Below are positions 1 through 6,968 of a stretch of DNA of 64,000 bases, piece after piece; position 1 is the first letter of the stretch, and every line of letters begins with the position of its first letter. The stretch comes from JACPVF01 sp964502095 (GTDB lineage: Bacteria > Chloroflexota > Anaerolineae > Anaerolineales > Villigracilaceae). Location: assembly GCA_964502095.1 (NCBI GenBank), contig CAZCUF010000014.1, positions 1 through 64,000 on the forward strand. The letters are read 5' to 3'. The notes under the pieces were generated by a model that was not told the origin of the DNA, did no database searches, and was given only the letters and a program-made list of their open reading frames with translations. Made by a program: the position numbers and the translations under genes.

Positions 1-167
1 CACGCCATGACCGCGGCCGCGATGCCGAGCGGTAAAAGAAAGAATAGAATGTAATACGCGGGCTGATAGACCATCGAAACCAATACCCCGATCAATGGAA
101 TGGACGCCAGAATGAAACTAGGGAAAATCAATTTATTGCGTTTTGAAACAGGCGATCCCGAATTCAT
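1..167 (-). CDS. Membrane protein, N-terminal part only
   Basis: An open frame starts at an ATG at 165-167 and runs off the left edge of the window. The 55 visible codons begin with a short basic stretch (NSGSPVSKRNK) and continue with two hydrophobic segments (around residues 13-33 and 38-54), so this is the start of an integral membrane protein. It lies 8 bases downstream of the chimeric gene at 176-412 on the same strand, so the two may be co-transcribed. The family cannot be told from so short a piece. No strong ribosome binding site is visible. Confidence 0.55.
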   Translation of the reverse strand, partial: MNSGSPVSKRNKLIFPSFILASIPLIGVLVSMVYQPAYYILFFLLPLGIAAAVMA

Positions 168-175
168 TGATTGAC

Positions 176-412
176 CTATCCTCGTTGCAGAAATTTCCTC
201 GTCGCTTCGATTTTACTCTTCTCCACCTTCCCGTTCTCTTCCCAATACTCCAACAATTGACCGATCATCAACACCGCGTGCATCGAATACCCCGCCCCCG
301 CCAGCGACTCCTTCGCGCCAAAGGCTTTCTCCACGTCGAACGGAACGCCCATGAACGCGCCGCTTCCGTCCGCGTTGATAATAGCGGCGGTGAAGGTGTG
401 TTTTTTGGGCAC
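176..412 (-). CDS. Chimeric small protein: DUF1905-like head joined to a PyrE tail
   Basis: The 78-residue product has two unrelated halves. Residues 1-33 (TFTAAIINADGSGAF...VPFDVEKAFGAK) look like the start of a DUF1905 domain. Residues 34-77 closely copy the last 43 residues of the PyrE encoded at 925-1530, with about 35 identical positions (ESLAGAGYS, HAVL, GKVEKSKIEATR). The join falls in a GGCGCGAA stretch shared by both parents. The start is probably the GTG at 410-412, because AAGGAG lies 5 bases upstream; the nearby ATG is out of frame. The gene keeps a full reading frame and a good ribosome binding site, so it may be expressed, but neither half is a complete domain and I infer no function. 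Confidence 0.6.
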   Translation of the reverse strand: MPKKHTFTAAIINADGSGAFMGVPFDVEKAFGAKESLAGAGYSMHAVLMIGQLLEYWEENGKVEKSKIEATRKFLQRG

Positions 413-432
413 ATTGTCTCCTTAATCAAAGA

Positions 433-452
433 ACGCGCTATTGCTAGCGCGT
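433..452 (-). terminator. Hairpin after hicBA
   Basis: A perfect 8-bp stem (ACGCGCTA / TAGCGCGT, 4-base loop) lies just after the hicA stop on the minus strand and is followed by TCTTTGATT. The T tract is weak, so termination is plausible rather than certain. Confidence 0.45.
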
Positions 453-461
453 CTCATCTTG

Positions 462-674
462 CTACAAATCGTCAGGTTTCAACCCTGTTACCTTGGCTAC
501 TCTTGCCAGCATCTTTGGGCCAATTTCCTCGTTATCATGGAATGCAAACACAACATCGGGCCAGTTTGGGCGTTCCAGAATCTTGTGCGAACCCGTCTGC
601 CGTTTGACTGTCCAGCCAATTCGCAATAACGTCGCCAGCAACCGTCTCGCCTTGACGGATTTCCAGTCGCTCAT
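462..674 (-). CDS. hicA: HicA-family toxin (mRNA interferase)
   Basis: A 70-residue protein with the HicA plan: a basic N-terminus, then GWTVKRQTGSHKILERP, then a C-terminal lysine/leucine helix. HicA toxins have a double-stranded-RNA-binding fold and cleave mRNA using the histidine of the GSH motif, which is present here. The family often has a second conserved segment reading VPxH; here it is FAFHDNEEI, so H is kept. Its start overlaps the stop of the upstream antitoxin gene by four bases (ATGA type), which implies translational coupling. Length is normal for HicA. The family call is from motif recognition; activity is inferred. Confidence 0.8.
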   Translation of the reverse strand: MSDWKSVKARRLLATLLRIGWTVKRQTGSHKILERPNWPDVVFAFHDNEEIGPKMLARVAKVTGLKPDDL

Positions 675-874
675 GCCATTGCGAATGTGAACATCAATGC
701 TGGCGCGCTTTCGCCATTCTCGATGCGATCTGCAACGACACGCAAAGCCAGCGCTTGGGCATGAGCGGCGGCATCATCGGCATCATTTCCATAAGCCAAC
801 ACGCCGGGCAATTCCTTCACTTCTGCCAGCCAGCGGCCATCCTCTTCCTGCTCATATTCGACAGTAAATTTCAT
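671..874 (-). CDS. hicB: HicB-family antitoxin, N-terminal-type
   Basis: A 67-residue protein that begins with the HicB partial RNase-H-like fold: EEDGRWLAEVKELPGVLAYG, followed by an alanine-rich helix (ADDAAAHAQALALRVVADRIE). In this short HicB class no separate DNA-binding domain follows, so repression would need another mechanism. It precedes hicA in the operon, the reverse of the E. coli hicAB order but common elsewhere. The protein would bind and neutralise HicA. The pair sits immediately downstream of pyrE on the same strand. Confidence 0.8.
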   Translation of the reverse strand: MKFTVEYEQEEDGRWLAEVKELPGVLAYGNDADDAAAHAQALALRVVADRIENGESAPALMFTFAMA

Positions 875-924
875 ATCGTCCTGCCTTTCATTGATTCATT
901 ATAGCAGAAACGAATCGGTTGACT

Positions 925-1530
925 TCACCGTCTCAAGAATTCTCTTGTCGCCTCGATTTTACTCTTCTCCACCTTCCCCCTCTCTTCCCAATAATTCAAC
1001 ATCTGAGTAATCGTCAACACCGCGTGCAGGGAATATCCCGCCCCCGCCAGCGACTCTTTCGCGCCTGATTGACGGTCAATCAGCACGACGACATCTTTCA
1101 CGACCAAGCCTGCGCTTGTCAGTTTTTCGATGGTTTCAAATTTGCTTCCGCCTGTGGTGGCGAGATCGTCAATGACGACGACTGTCTCGCCCGCGTGATA
1201 TTCGCCTTCGATCTCGGCTTTCGTGCCGTAGGACTTGGCTTCCTTGCGCGGGTAGATCATGGGATAGTTGCCCGCGAGGGAAATGGCGGTTGCAATCGGA
1301 ATCGCCGCGTAGGGTAGACCTGCAATGCGTGAAAAGCGGAGAGTGGAAAGTAGAGGTAGATAGGCTTGGGCAATATCTGCAAGCAGTTTTGGGTAAGTGA
1401 TGATTCGGCGCAGGTCAATGTAAATGGGACTCGTGAGTCCCGACTTGAGGGTAAACTCGCCGAATTTGATACAGCCTGCTTCAAGCAAGCCGTCCGCCAA
1501 AGAATGAAGTGTTGCATTCGTATCAGTCAT
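925..1530 (-). CDS. pyrE: Orotate phosphoribosyltransferase
   Basis: Converts orotate and PRPP to OMP, the fifth step of UMP synthesis. The 201-residue product carries the PRPP-binding motif VVVIDDLATTGG at residues 117-128 and the catalytic-loop segment RKEAKSYGTK at 95-104. Length is usual for the family. I place the start at the second ATG (1530): GAAAGG lies 6-7 bases upstream of it, while the first ATG overlaps that site. It is the last pyr gene on this strand, 11 bases after the D-2-hydroxyacid dehydrogenase gene. Its 3' end has been copied, with divergence, into the chimeric gene at 176-412. Confidence 0.95.
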   Translation of the reverse strand: MTDTNATLHSLADGLLEAGCIKFGEFTLKSGLTSPIYIDLRRIITYPKLLADIAQAYLPLLSTLRFSRIAGLPYAAIPIATAISLAGNYPMIYPRKEAKSYGTKAEIEGEYHAGETVVVIDDLATTGGSKFETIEKLTSAGLVVKDVVVLIDRQSGAKESLAGAGYSLHAVLTITQMLNYWEERGKVEKSKIEATREFLRR

Positions 1531-1541
1531 GCGCATCCTTT

Positions 1542-2480
1542 CTAATAGCCACGCTCAAAATCAACTTTGTATTTCAATTCCTCGCCGCGCAGGTAACGCA
1601 GATAGTTCTCGCGGAAGATTCGAAGGATGTCTTCGGGCAAACTAGGCGCGGACGTGTGGAAGGTCATCAACAGATTCGGCGTCCCCCAAAACGGATGTTC
1701 CTTCGGGAGCGGCTCTTGATCGAACACGTCCAATATCGCGCCCGCGATCTGCTTCGACTCGAGCGCATGAATCAACGCGGATTCGTCCACCGCGCCGCCG
1801 CGCCCAACGTTGATGAAGATCGCGCGCGAGGGCAAAGCGCCCAACAATGAGGCGTCCACGATGCGATGTGTTTCAGATGTATTCGGCAGGACGCTGACCA
1901 GATAATCCAACTCGTTCGCGAATTCGAGCAAATCGTTTCCGTGAAAGTACGCGTCCACATCGAGGCAATCTTCGCTGGAGCGCGTATACCCGCGCACGGT
2001 CATTCCAAAATGTTTGGCTGTCTTCGCAATGACCGCGCCGATCGAACCGACGCCGAGCAACCCGATCGTCTTTCCGCGCAACATGCCCGTCGTGCTTGAG
2101 TCCCAGCGATGTTCTTGTTGGGCGCGATAGCGTTCAAAAACCCGCCGCTCGTGATTGAGCAGATACCCGAACACATACTCAGACATCAATCCGCCGAATA
2201 CGTTGCGCGCGTTTGTCAACACATAATCGCGGCGCAATGACGGGTCGAGGAACTGCTCCACGCCCGCATACATGGATTGCGCCCAGCGCAGATTTTTCAG
2301 TTTCATCAAGATCGGCTGGACGAGTTTCGGTTCGCCGAGGACGATCTCGCAATCCAAGCCAATCGCTTCGGCTTCAGCAGGATTCGCCGCAGTTATGATT
2401 TCAAGCTCAGGCAATTTTTCCATTTCGAGCAAATGCCGATATTCGTCGGCATATCTTGATAGGATTAAAAGTTTGGTCAT
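1542..2480 (-). CDS. D-2-hydroxyacid dehydrogenase (NAD-binding)
   Basis: A 312-residue member of the D-isomer-specific 2-hydroxyacid dehydrogenase family, cytosolic. The Rossmann motif GLLGVGSIG is at residues 140-148. The catalytic triad can be placed: Arg227 in NVGRGGAVDE, Glu256 in DVFDQEPLP and His275 in TFHTSAPS. The usual substrates are glyoxylate, hydroxypyruvate or phenylpyruvate-type 2-oxoacids, but the sequence does not settle which. The gene lies between pyrF (6-base gap) and pyrE (11-base gap), so it is probably co-transcribed with pyrimidine genes although it has no known role in that pathway. Confidence 0.88.
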   Translation of the reverse strand: MTKLLILSRYADEYRHLLEMEKLPELEIITAANPAEAEAIGLDCEIVLGEPKLVQPILMKLKNLRWAQSMYAGVEQFLDPSLRRDYVLTNARNVFGGLMSEYVFGYLLNHERRVFERYRAQQEHRWDSSTTGMLRGKTIGLLGVGSIGAVIAKTAKHFGMTVRGYTRSSEDCLDVDAYFHGNDLLEFANELDYLVSVLPNTSETHRIVDASLLGALPSRAIFINVGRGGAVDESALIHALESKQIAGAILDVFDQEPLPKEHPFWGTPNLLMTFHTSAPSLPEDILRIFRENYLRYLRGEELKYKVDFERGY

Positions 2481-2486
2481 TAGTTT

Positions 2487-3350
2487 TCATATTCCATTTC
2501 TAATACTCAACATCTCATCTCTTATCTCCGCCGCGGCTAACTTCGGATTCTCCGCACGCGAGATGCCGCGCGAGATGGGGATCAACATCCCTTTGCCGTC
2601 TTTTCGCAGACCAGCCTTCATCGCCGCTTCCAGTTCTCCGCCTTGCGCGCCGACGCCAGGAGCGAGAAACCACAGATCGGGCGCGGCGGCGCGGACTCGT
2701 TTCAGCGCGTCCACATGAGTCGCGCCAACGACGAGTCCGATGTTGTTGTTGGTGTTCCATGTCTGCGCAAGTTGCGCTACTCTGATGTGCATTGGAACGA
2801 AAGAAGAAAGAGGAAAGAGGCCGCTGTCTTTCTTCTTTCCTCTTTCCTCTTCGTCTAAAACTAAAATGTCTTGCAAGTCTTCACTCCCTGCATTACTTGT
2901 TTTGCACAACAAGAACACGCCTCGCTCTGGATAATTCAAAAACGGATCAATCGAGTCTTTGCCGAGATACGGACTCAACGTCACGCAATGCGCACCAAGC
3001 GTTTCAAACGCGGACTTTGCGTATGCCTCGGCAGTGGAGGCGATATCGCCGCGTTTGGCATCCAGCACGACGGGGATCATCGAGCCGAGTCGTTTTGATT
3101 CTTCGTCAATCGCTTCGATGACTTGCTTGAGCGCGGTCCAGCCCTCCGCGCCGAAGACTTCGAAGAACGCGGCGTTGGGTTTAAATGCCGCGGCGTAGGG
3201 AGCGGTCGCCTTAATGAGAGTCAGGCAGAAGTCGAGGGCTGAAGCAGCGCTGGGAGAAGTCAACTCGCTGATGTGCGGATCAAGCCCCACGCAGAGCAAT
3301 GAGGAGCAATCATCCACGCGCTTTTCCAAAAAAGAAAAAAAAGTTTCCAT
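2487..3350 (-). CDS. pyrF: Orotidine 5'-phosphate decarboxylase, type 2
   Basis: Decarboxylates OMP to UMP. The 287-residue protein has FKPNAAFFE at residues 56-64 and the catalytic Lys-Asp network in DAKRGDI at 97-103, typical of the longer type 2 enzymes. Residues about 164-188 (VLDEEERGKKKDSGLFPLSS...) do not look like the family and are encoded by an imperfect inverted repeat, so this is an in-frame insertion. The gene begins with runs of eight and six T in codons 3-8, which could favour slippage. It is upstream of, and close to, the dehydrogenase and pyrE genes. Confidence 0.93.
   Translation of the reverse strand: METFFSFLEKRVDDCSSLLCVGLDPHISELTSPSAASALDFCLTLIKATAPYAAAFKPNAAFFEVFGAEGWTALKQVIEAIDEESKRLGSMIPVVLDAKRGDIASTAEAYAKSAFETLGAHCVTLSPYLGKDSIDPFLNYPERGVFLLCKTSNAGSEDLQDILVLDEEERGKKKDSGLFPLSSFVPMHIRVAQLAQTWNTNNNIGLVVGATHVDALKRVRAAAPDLWFLAPGVGAQGGELEAAMKAGLRKDGKGMLIPISRGISRAENPKLAAAEIRDEMLSIRNGI
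2799..2852. repeat. Purine/pyrimidine inverted repeat inserted in pyrF
   Basis: A GAAAGAAGAAAGAGGAAAGA-type arm (about 2799-2820) faces a complementary CTTTCTTCTTTCCTCTTTCC-type arm (about 2828-2851). An 18-bp core pairs with two mismatches. It lies in frame inside pyrF and encodes the atypical residues noted there. Confidence 0.6.
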
Positions 3351-3430
3351 GTAAAACCTTTTGCCGCGAAGAGCGCTAAGCTCGCAAAGAAAACCTTTAA
3401 AAATCTTCGCGCGCTTCGCGGTTAATGTAT
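3351..3430. repeat. Intergenic spacer with 'cttcgcgg' dispersed-repeat text
   Basis: The pyrB-pyrF gap holds complementary pieces (CCGCGAAGAGCGC and CGCGCGCTTCGCGG) around an A-rich centre. Similar 'ttctttgcgagcttagcg...cttcgcgg' text is common as short dispersed repeats in environmental genomes. A related stretch occurs near 45930-45958. No promoter or terminator stands out. Confidence 0.35.
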
Positions 3431-4408
3431 TTATGCTTTTCCAAGAACCATCGCCAGCAGAGCCATTCGCACATACAAACCGTATTCCATCTGGCGGAAA
3501 TACGCGGCGCGGGGATCGTCGTCGAAGTCCATGCTGATCTCGGTGACGCGCGGGAGCGGGTGCATCACGATCATCTTTTGTTTGGCGGCTTGCATGATGG
3601 CGGGATCGATCACATATGCGCCCTTGACTTTTTCATAGTCGTCCGCGTTTTCGAAGCGTTCTTTTTGCACGCGCGTGACGTACAGCACATCGGTTTCGGG
3701 CAGGACTTTTTCGAGCGACGAAAATTCGTTTTGCGAAATGCCTTTCTCGCTCACTTCATCCATCACTTCTTTCGGCATCTTCAAAATATCGGGCGAGACG
3801 TAATTCAACTTCACATCGAACAACGACAGCAAACGCGCCAGCGAATGTACGGTGCGCCCGTATTTCAGATCGCCGAGCATGGTGACGGTGAGACCGTCAA
3901 AATGTTTGAGTTCTTCCCTGATCGTGAACGCGTCGAGCAACGCCTGTGTGGGATGTTCGCCCGCGCCGTCGCCCGCGTTGATGAGCGGTTTTTTCATCAC
4001 CTTCGCCGCGATCGCCGCCGACCCCGTTTCGGGATGACGCAGCACGATCACATCGGTATAACATTCGAGTGTGCGCACGGTATCGGTCAGCGTTTCGCCC
4101 TTCGTCACCGACGAATATTTCACCTCGTTGATCGGGATGACCGAACCGCCGAGTCGTTCCATCGCGGCAGTGAACGACGACGATGTGCGCGTGGACGGTT
4201 CATAAAAAAGATTTGCGAGAATCTTTCCCTTCAATAAGTCAAACGTTCCAACGCGCTCGACCATTCCGCGCATCTCGTGCGCCACGCCGAAGATGTATTC
4301 CAAATCTTCGCGCTTGAACTGTTTGACCGACACAATGTCTTTGCCATACCACGCGGCGTTTTTGTTTTCGCCGAACGGCAGGTGTGGGGAGGATGAATTT
4401 GTTGGCAT
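3431..4408 (-). CDS. pyrB: Aspartate carbamoyltransferase, catalytic chain
   Basis: Condenses carbamoyl phosphate with aspartate in the committed pyrimidine step. The 325-residue product shows the carbamoyl-phosphate loop PSTRTSSSF at residues 71-79, HPTQALLDA at 152-160 and MHPLPRVTEI near the C-terminus. AAGGAG sits 4 bases before the ATG. The first 15 residues (PTNSSSPHLPFGENK) are a polar extension. No pyrI regulatory-chain gene is adjacent. Its upstream region is filled by tandem and dispersed repeats rather than a clear attenuator. Confidence 0.95.
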   Translation of the reverse strand: MPTNSSSPHLPFGENKNAAWYGKDIVSVKQFKREDLEYIFGVAHEMRGMVERVGTFDLLKGKILANLFYEPSTRTSSSFTAAMERLGGSVIPINEVKYSSVTKGETLTDTVRTLECYTDVIVLRHPETGSAAIAAKVMKKPLINAGDGAGEHPTQALLDAFTIREELKHFDGLTVTMLGDLKYGRTVHSLARLLSLFDVKLNYVSPDILKMPKEVMDEVSEKGISQNEFSSLEKVLPETDVLYVTRVQKERFENADDYEKVKGAYVIDPAIMQAAKQKMIVMHPLPRVTEISMDFDDDPRAAYFRQMEYGLYVRMALLAMVLGKA

Positions 4409-4456
4409 AGGGCTCCTTTGATAAATAGCGGCGGTCGAGTAGCGGGCGTTGGTTGC

Positions 4457-4521
4457 GAGCGCTTGTTGCGAGCGCTTGTTGCGAGCGCTTGTTGCGAGCG
4501 CTTGTTGCGAACGCTTATTGC
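4457..4521. repeat. 13-bp tandem repeat upstream of pyrB
   Basis: Four exact copies of GAGCGCTTGTTGC (4457-4508) are followed by one copy with two changes (GAACGCTTATTGC, 4509-4521) and a partial sixth (GAGCGT). The array lies about 50-115 bases upstream of the pyrB start. Each unit contains GAGCGCTT, so tandem units could form alternative hairpins. Confidence 0.9.
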
Positions 4522-4591
4522 GAGCGTATCGAGACCACGCTTTGTTTCAACACGGTGAGCGAAAGACGAACCGTCAGCACGGCGCTTTCGA

Positions 4592-4617
4592 CCCTTCGAC
4601 ACGGCTCAGGACAGGCG
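4592..4617. repeat. Dispersed 'cttcgaca-ctcagg' repeat
   Basis: The text CCCTTCGACACGGCTCAGGA resembles a widely dispersed bacterial repeat. A reverse-complement relative (CTCTGAGCTTGTCGAAGAG) occurs at 7253-7272, inside pyrC. Confidence 0.5.
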
Positions 4618-4650
4618 GGGGAGGCTGGGTCGGTTTCGTTGGGCATTTTT

Positions 4651-5886
4651 CTACTCGTCAAGTAATCCCACCCACTTCAGCGGCGTGATTTGAGTCAGCG
4701 CTGTGCCATCGGGGCGTATAACCCAAGTGGAAAAGTCCGCGTCGCTGGTGAGGATCAGCCAGTCGCCGTCGCTCCACGCGCGCGGATTGAGATAGGGCTT
4801 GGCGTTATAGTCAGGGGTATAGATACTGTTCCAAGTCTGGTCTTGTAAATTGAAGACGAGCAGTTCGGCATGTCCGTCGCCGTTTGCAACGCGGCGCGAG
4901 GCCGTCAACAATACTTTGTTCCCGTCAGGCGCAAACAAATGTATTTCTGCATTATCCCAAGTCTGCGCCAGGCGATGCGTTGTTTCCTTTCCGATCGTGA
5001 GGTCGCGCAGGTGCAGGGTCCACGGCAGGGTGTGATTGGCTTGGGGTTCGCCCCACGTCAGATAGGCGAGCAGGCGTCCGTTCGGAGAGACCGAAGCGGA
5101 AACGCCCGCGTACATCTTATCGGGATTAAGCGCCCAAAGCGGCGTGACCTTATTCGCAGCGATGTCCGCCTCATACAACGAAGCTACTTGCGTTGACGTC
5201 ATGCCGCTGTAAAACGTGTGCAATGCGTAGATTAATTTCTGTTTGGCTGCGTCGTAGAAAATCGGTACGAGCGCGTAACCCTCCGCGTTGGCGGACAACT
5301 CCAGCCGCCAAACTTCGCGGCTCTCGCCCGTATTCAGCGAAGTGACGAAGAGCGCGCGTGACGTCGCTCCTTCTTCATCGGCGCGGCTCCAGACGAGACT
5401 TTGCCCGTCCGAGGAGAAGACCGGGGCGATAGGTCCCATGCTTCCGCGAATTTGCCACCGCGCGTCCAGCATGTAAGTTAATCCTTCTTTCGGCAGGATT
5501 TGTTCAATTTCAAACGAGCCGTCGCTTTCGCTCATAGAATAGGCGGCTCCGTCGCGTGCAAAAATAAATTTAACGGGTAACTGTTGGGAGGAATCGAGGA
5601 TGACAAATCCCGGTTTTGCGCCCGAAGGGTCGAGATCATAAAAGGAGTCGCTTTGCGATTTTACGATCCATTCACCCGCGCCTTGAACCGTTGCAAGCGG
5701 CGCAAAAGCGGCATCTGGAGTGAAAGTTGCACACGCCGCGCCGCATCCGCTAGAGCAATCATTGCCCGGGCAGGACGTTTCACTGGGCAGGAACGGCGGT
5801 GGAGTTTCTGTGATCGGATGCTTTAAAGAAAACAGCTCGCATGCCATCAGCGTGAGAAGGATTGGAATTATGAGTAATCGTTTCAT
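4651..5886 (-). CDS. Lipoprotein with TolB/PD40-like beta-propeller
   Basis: A 411-residue exported lipoprotein. The signal peptide ends in a lipobox (LTLMAC), so Cys17 would be lipidated. A short Cys/Pro-rich linker follows, then repeated blade-like motifs such as PVFSSDGQSLVWSR, SVSPNGRLLAYLTWG and LFAPDGNKVLLTAS, which are typical of WD40-like PD40/TolB propellers. I prefer the ATG at 5886 because AGGA lies 7 bases upstream; the ATG two codons earlier is too close. The ligand is unknown. It stands between the pyrB repeats and a YqfO-like gene. Confidence 0.75.
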   Translation of the reverse strand: MKRLLIIPILLTLMACELFSLKHPITETPPPFLPSETSCPGNDCSSGCGAACATFTPDAAFAPLATVQGAGEWIVKSQSDSFYDLDPSGAKPGFVILDSSQQLPVKFIFARDGAAYSMSESDGSFEIEQILPKEGLTYMLDARWQIRGSMGPIAPVFSSDGQSLVWSRADEEGATSRALFVTSLNTGESREVWRLELSANAEGYALVPIFYDAAKQKLIYALHTFYSGMTSTQVASLYEADIAANKVTPLWALNPDKMYAGVSASVSPNGRLLAYLTWGEPQANHTLPWTLHLRDLTIGKETTHRLAQTWDNAEIHLFAPDGNKVLLTASRRVANGDGHAELLVFNLQDQTWNSIYTPDYNAKPYLNPRAWSDGDWLILTSDADFSTWVIRPDGTALTQITPLKWVGLLDE

Positions 5887-5956
5887 TGCCATTTCCTCTC
5901 TTCATTAAGACGTATATCTCGGACAGGGATGATTCTGTTCGAAGGAATACCTATTA

Positions 5957-6292
5957 TCATCCAAAAAGATAATTCGCCAGCGGAATGACGTTGACCAACG
6001 CTTCCTCGTAGGGATGCGCGCGCTTGATCACTTCAATCGCATCTTTCACCAACTCGCGTTTGCAATTGACTTCGAGTTTGTACTCCGCTACTTCGTTGAG
6101 TTCGCCAACCTTTCCTTCAAATGGATTCGCGCCTTCCAGCGGGCGGAAGAATCCGCGCACGGGAGTGAGGGCAACGCAGTGATCGTAATTTCCGATCACG
6201 CCTACGCCAATCTCTGAGAGCGCGTCCGCAAGTTTCATGGCATGGTCTTGGGGGACGAAGATTTCGAGTTTTACGTCGGTGAAGTTTTGCAT
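5957..6292 (-). CDS. YqfO/COG3323-type small protein (CutA/PII-like fold)
   Basis: A 111-residue protein matching the domain inserted in, or standing alone beside, NIF3-family proteins. Marks are the start KLEIFVPQDHAMKLADAL, the central GNYDHCVALTPVRGFFRP and GANPF, and the end AHPYEEALVNVIPL. The HPYEE motif is characteristic. The family has a ferredoxin-like fold related to CutA and PII; its biochemical role is not established. Length equals a single domain. The gene stands alone on the minus strand, 60 bases after the lipoprotein gene start. Confidence 0.7.
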   Translation of the reverse strand: MQNFTDVKLEIFVPQDHAMKLADALSEIGVGVIGNYDHCVALTPVRGFFRPLEGANPFEGKVGELNEVAEYKLEVNCKRELVKDAIEVIKRAHPYEEALVNVIPLANYLFG

Positions 6293-6312
6293 GGTAATCT
6301 CTTTTTTTATAT

Positions 6313-6349
6313 AAAGACTTCCGAAGTCTGGGAGGCTTCGGAAGTCTTT
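6313..6349. repeat. Perfect 14-bp inverted repeat
   Basis: AAAGACTTCCGAAG and CTTCGGAAGTCTTT are separated by 9 bases. The hairpin lies immediately after the nucleotidyltransferase stop, but neither side has a T tract in the right orientation, so I call it a repeat element rather than a terminator. Confidence 0.8.
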
Positions 6350-6352
6350 AGG

Positions 6353-6799
6353 CTACTCTTGTGAGAGTAAATCGGCGTCAATCAAATCTTGCGGACGACC
6401 TGCCGCTCGTTTGGAAAGTATTAAGTCTTGTTTGGAGATGAAAATCACTTTGAGTCCGTCAAAATCCACTTCCATTCGTCTGTCCCAACACTCATCAAAC
6501 TTAATTCCAGGGATTCCCATTAACACATCCACGCGCACAGGCGGTACGCCCATTTGGAAGAAAAAACCTTCTTCTGAAAAATCCTTTGACGTCAACCCCG
6601 CCAGCGGCGCGCCAAATTCCTTCAACGCGTGATACACCGCGTCCGCGTTTTTAGTGTCTGTGCTGATTAGAACATCGAGGTCCTTGGTAAAGCGCGGCTC
6701 CGCATATTGAACAACTGCATACCCGCCAATGACCAGATACCTAACGTTGTGGTCGTTGAAAATGCGTAACAAGTCGCTGAAGTCGGAGTTGACGAACAT
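6353..6799 (-). CDS. Nucleotidyltransferase-fold protein (DUF6036/AbiEii-like)
   Basis: A 148-residue single-domain protein with the minimal nucleotidyltransferase signature: YLVIGGYAV at residues 20-28, the catalytic-type pair in FTKDLDVLI around 37-45, and a third acidic residue in PVRVDVLMG near 90. Such proteins are often paired with a small partner and resemble MNT/AbiEii toxin-like enzymes. Its start lies inside the 3' end of the small upstream gene (59-base overlap in another frame). The substrate is not known. Confidence 0.7.
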   Translation of the reverse strand: MFVNSDFSDLLRIFNDHNVRYLVIGGYAVVQYAEPRFTKDLDVLISTDTKNADAVYHALKEFGAPLAGLTSKDFSEEGFFFQMGVPPVRVDVLMGIPGIKFDECWDRRMEVDFDGLKVIFISKQDLILSKRAAGRPQDLIDADLLSQE

Positions 6800-6947
6800 C
6801 GCGTCCCTTTACTTTCATGTAATGGACAACCATTTCCCACGAGGCGTCAAAGCGGACTTTTGCGGGTTGCGCCTGCCAGAATTTCAGGTCAAATGATCGG
6901 TCCATTTGCTCGATTTTTCCGCGCTTTTCGATGAAATTCGTTCTCAT
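6741..6947 (-). CDS. Small partner protein of the nucleotidyltransferase
   Basis: A 68-residue acidic/basic protein with the pattern FDLKFWQAQPAKVRFDASWE followed by KGRDVRQLRLQR. From memory this resembles small proteins encoded just upstream of stand-alone nucleotidyltransferases, but I could not verify this. The start may be the ATG at 6947 or at 6905 (MDRSFDLKFW). Its last 59 bases overlap the nucleotidyltransferase gene in a different frame, which implies coupled translation. An antitoxin-like role is only a guess from position and size. Confidence 0.5.
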   Translation of the reverse strand: MRTNFIEKRGKIEQMDRSFDLKFWQAQPAKVRFDASWEMVVHYMKVKGRDVRQLRLQRLVTHFQRPQR

Positions 6948-6968
6948 GCCTGGATTCTACTCCATTTC

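Noticed and set aside
1322..1355. Repeat insertion in pyrE (residues PLLSTLRFS)
   Set aside because: The DNA has GGAAAGT-type text, but the protein aligns in length with ordinary PyrE, so no insertion is needed.
3425..4237. A 270-codon plus-strand frame opposite pyrB
   Set aside because: Shadow of pyrB; no start signals or family similarity.
4457..4521. CRISPR array
   Set aside because: Units are 13 bp and directly adjacent, with no spacers and no cas genes.
4231..4602. A 123-codon frame across the pyrB start and the 13-bp repeat
   Set aside because: Its N-terminal half is the tandem repeat translated, and its C-terminal half is pyrB in the wrong frame.
6313..6349. Intrinsic terminator for the nucleotidyltransferase gene
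   Set aside because: The hairpin is strong, but the side that should carry T carries A, so I list it as a repeat.
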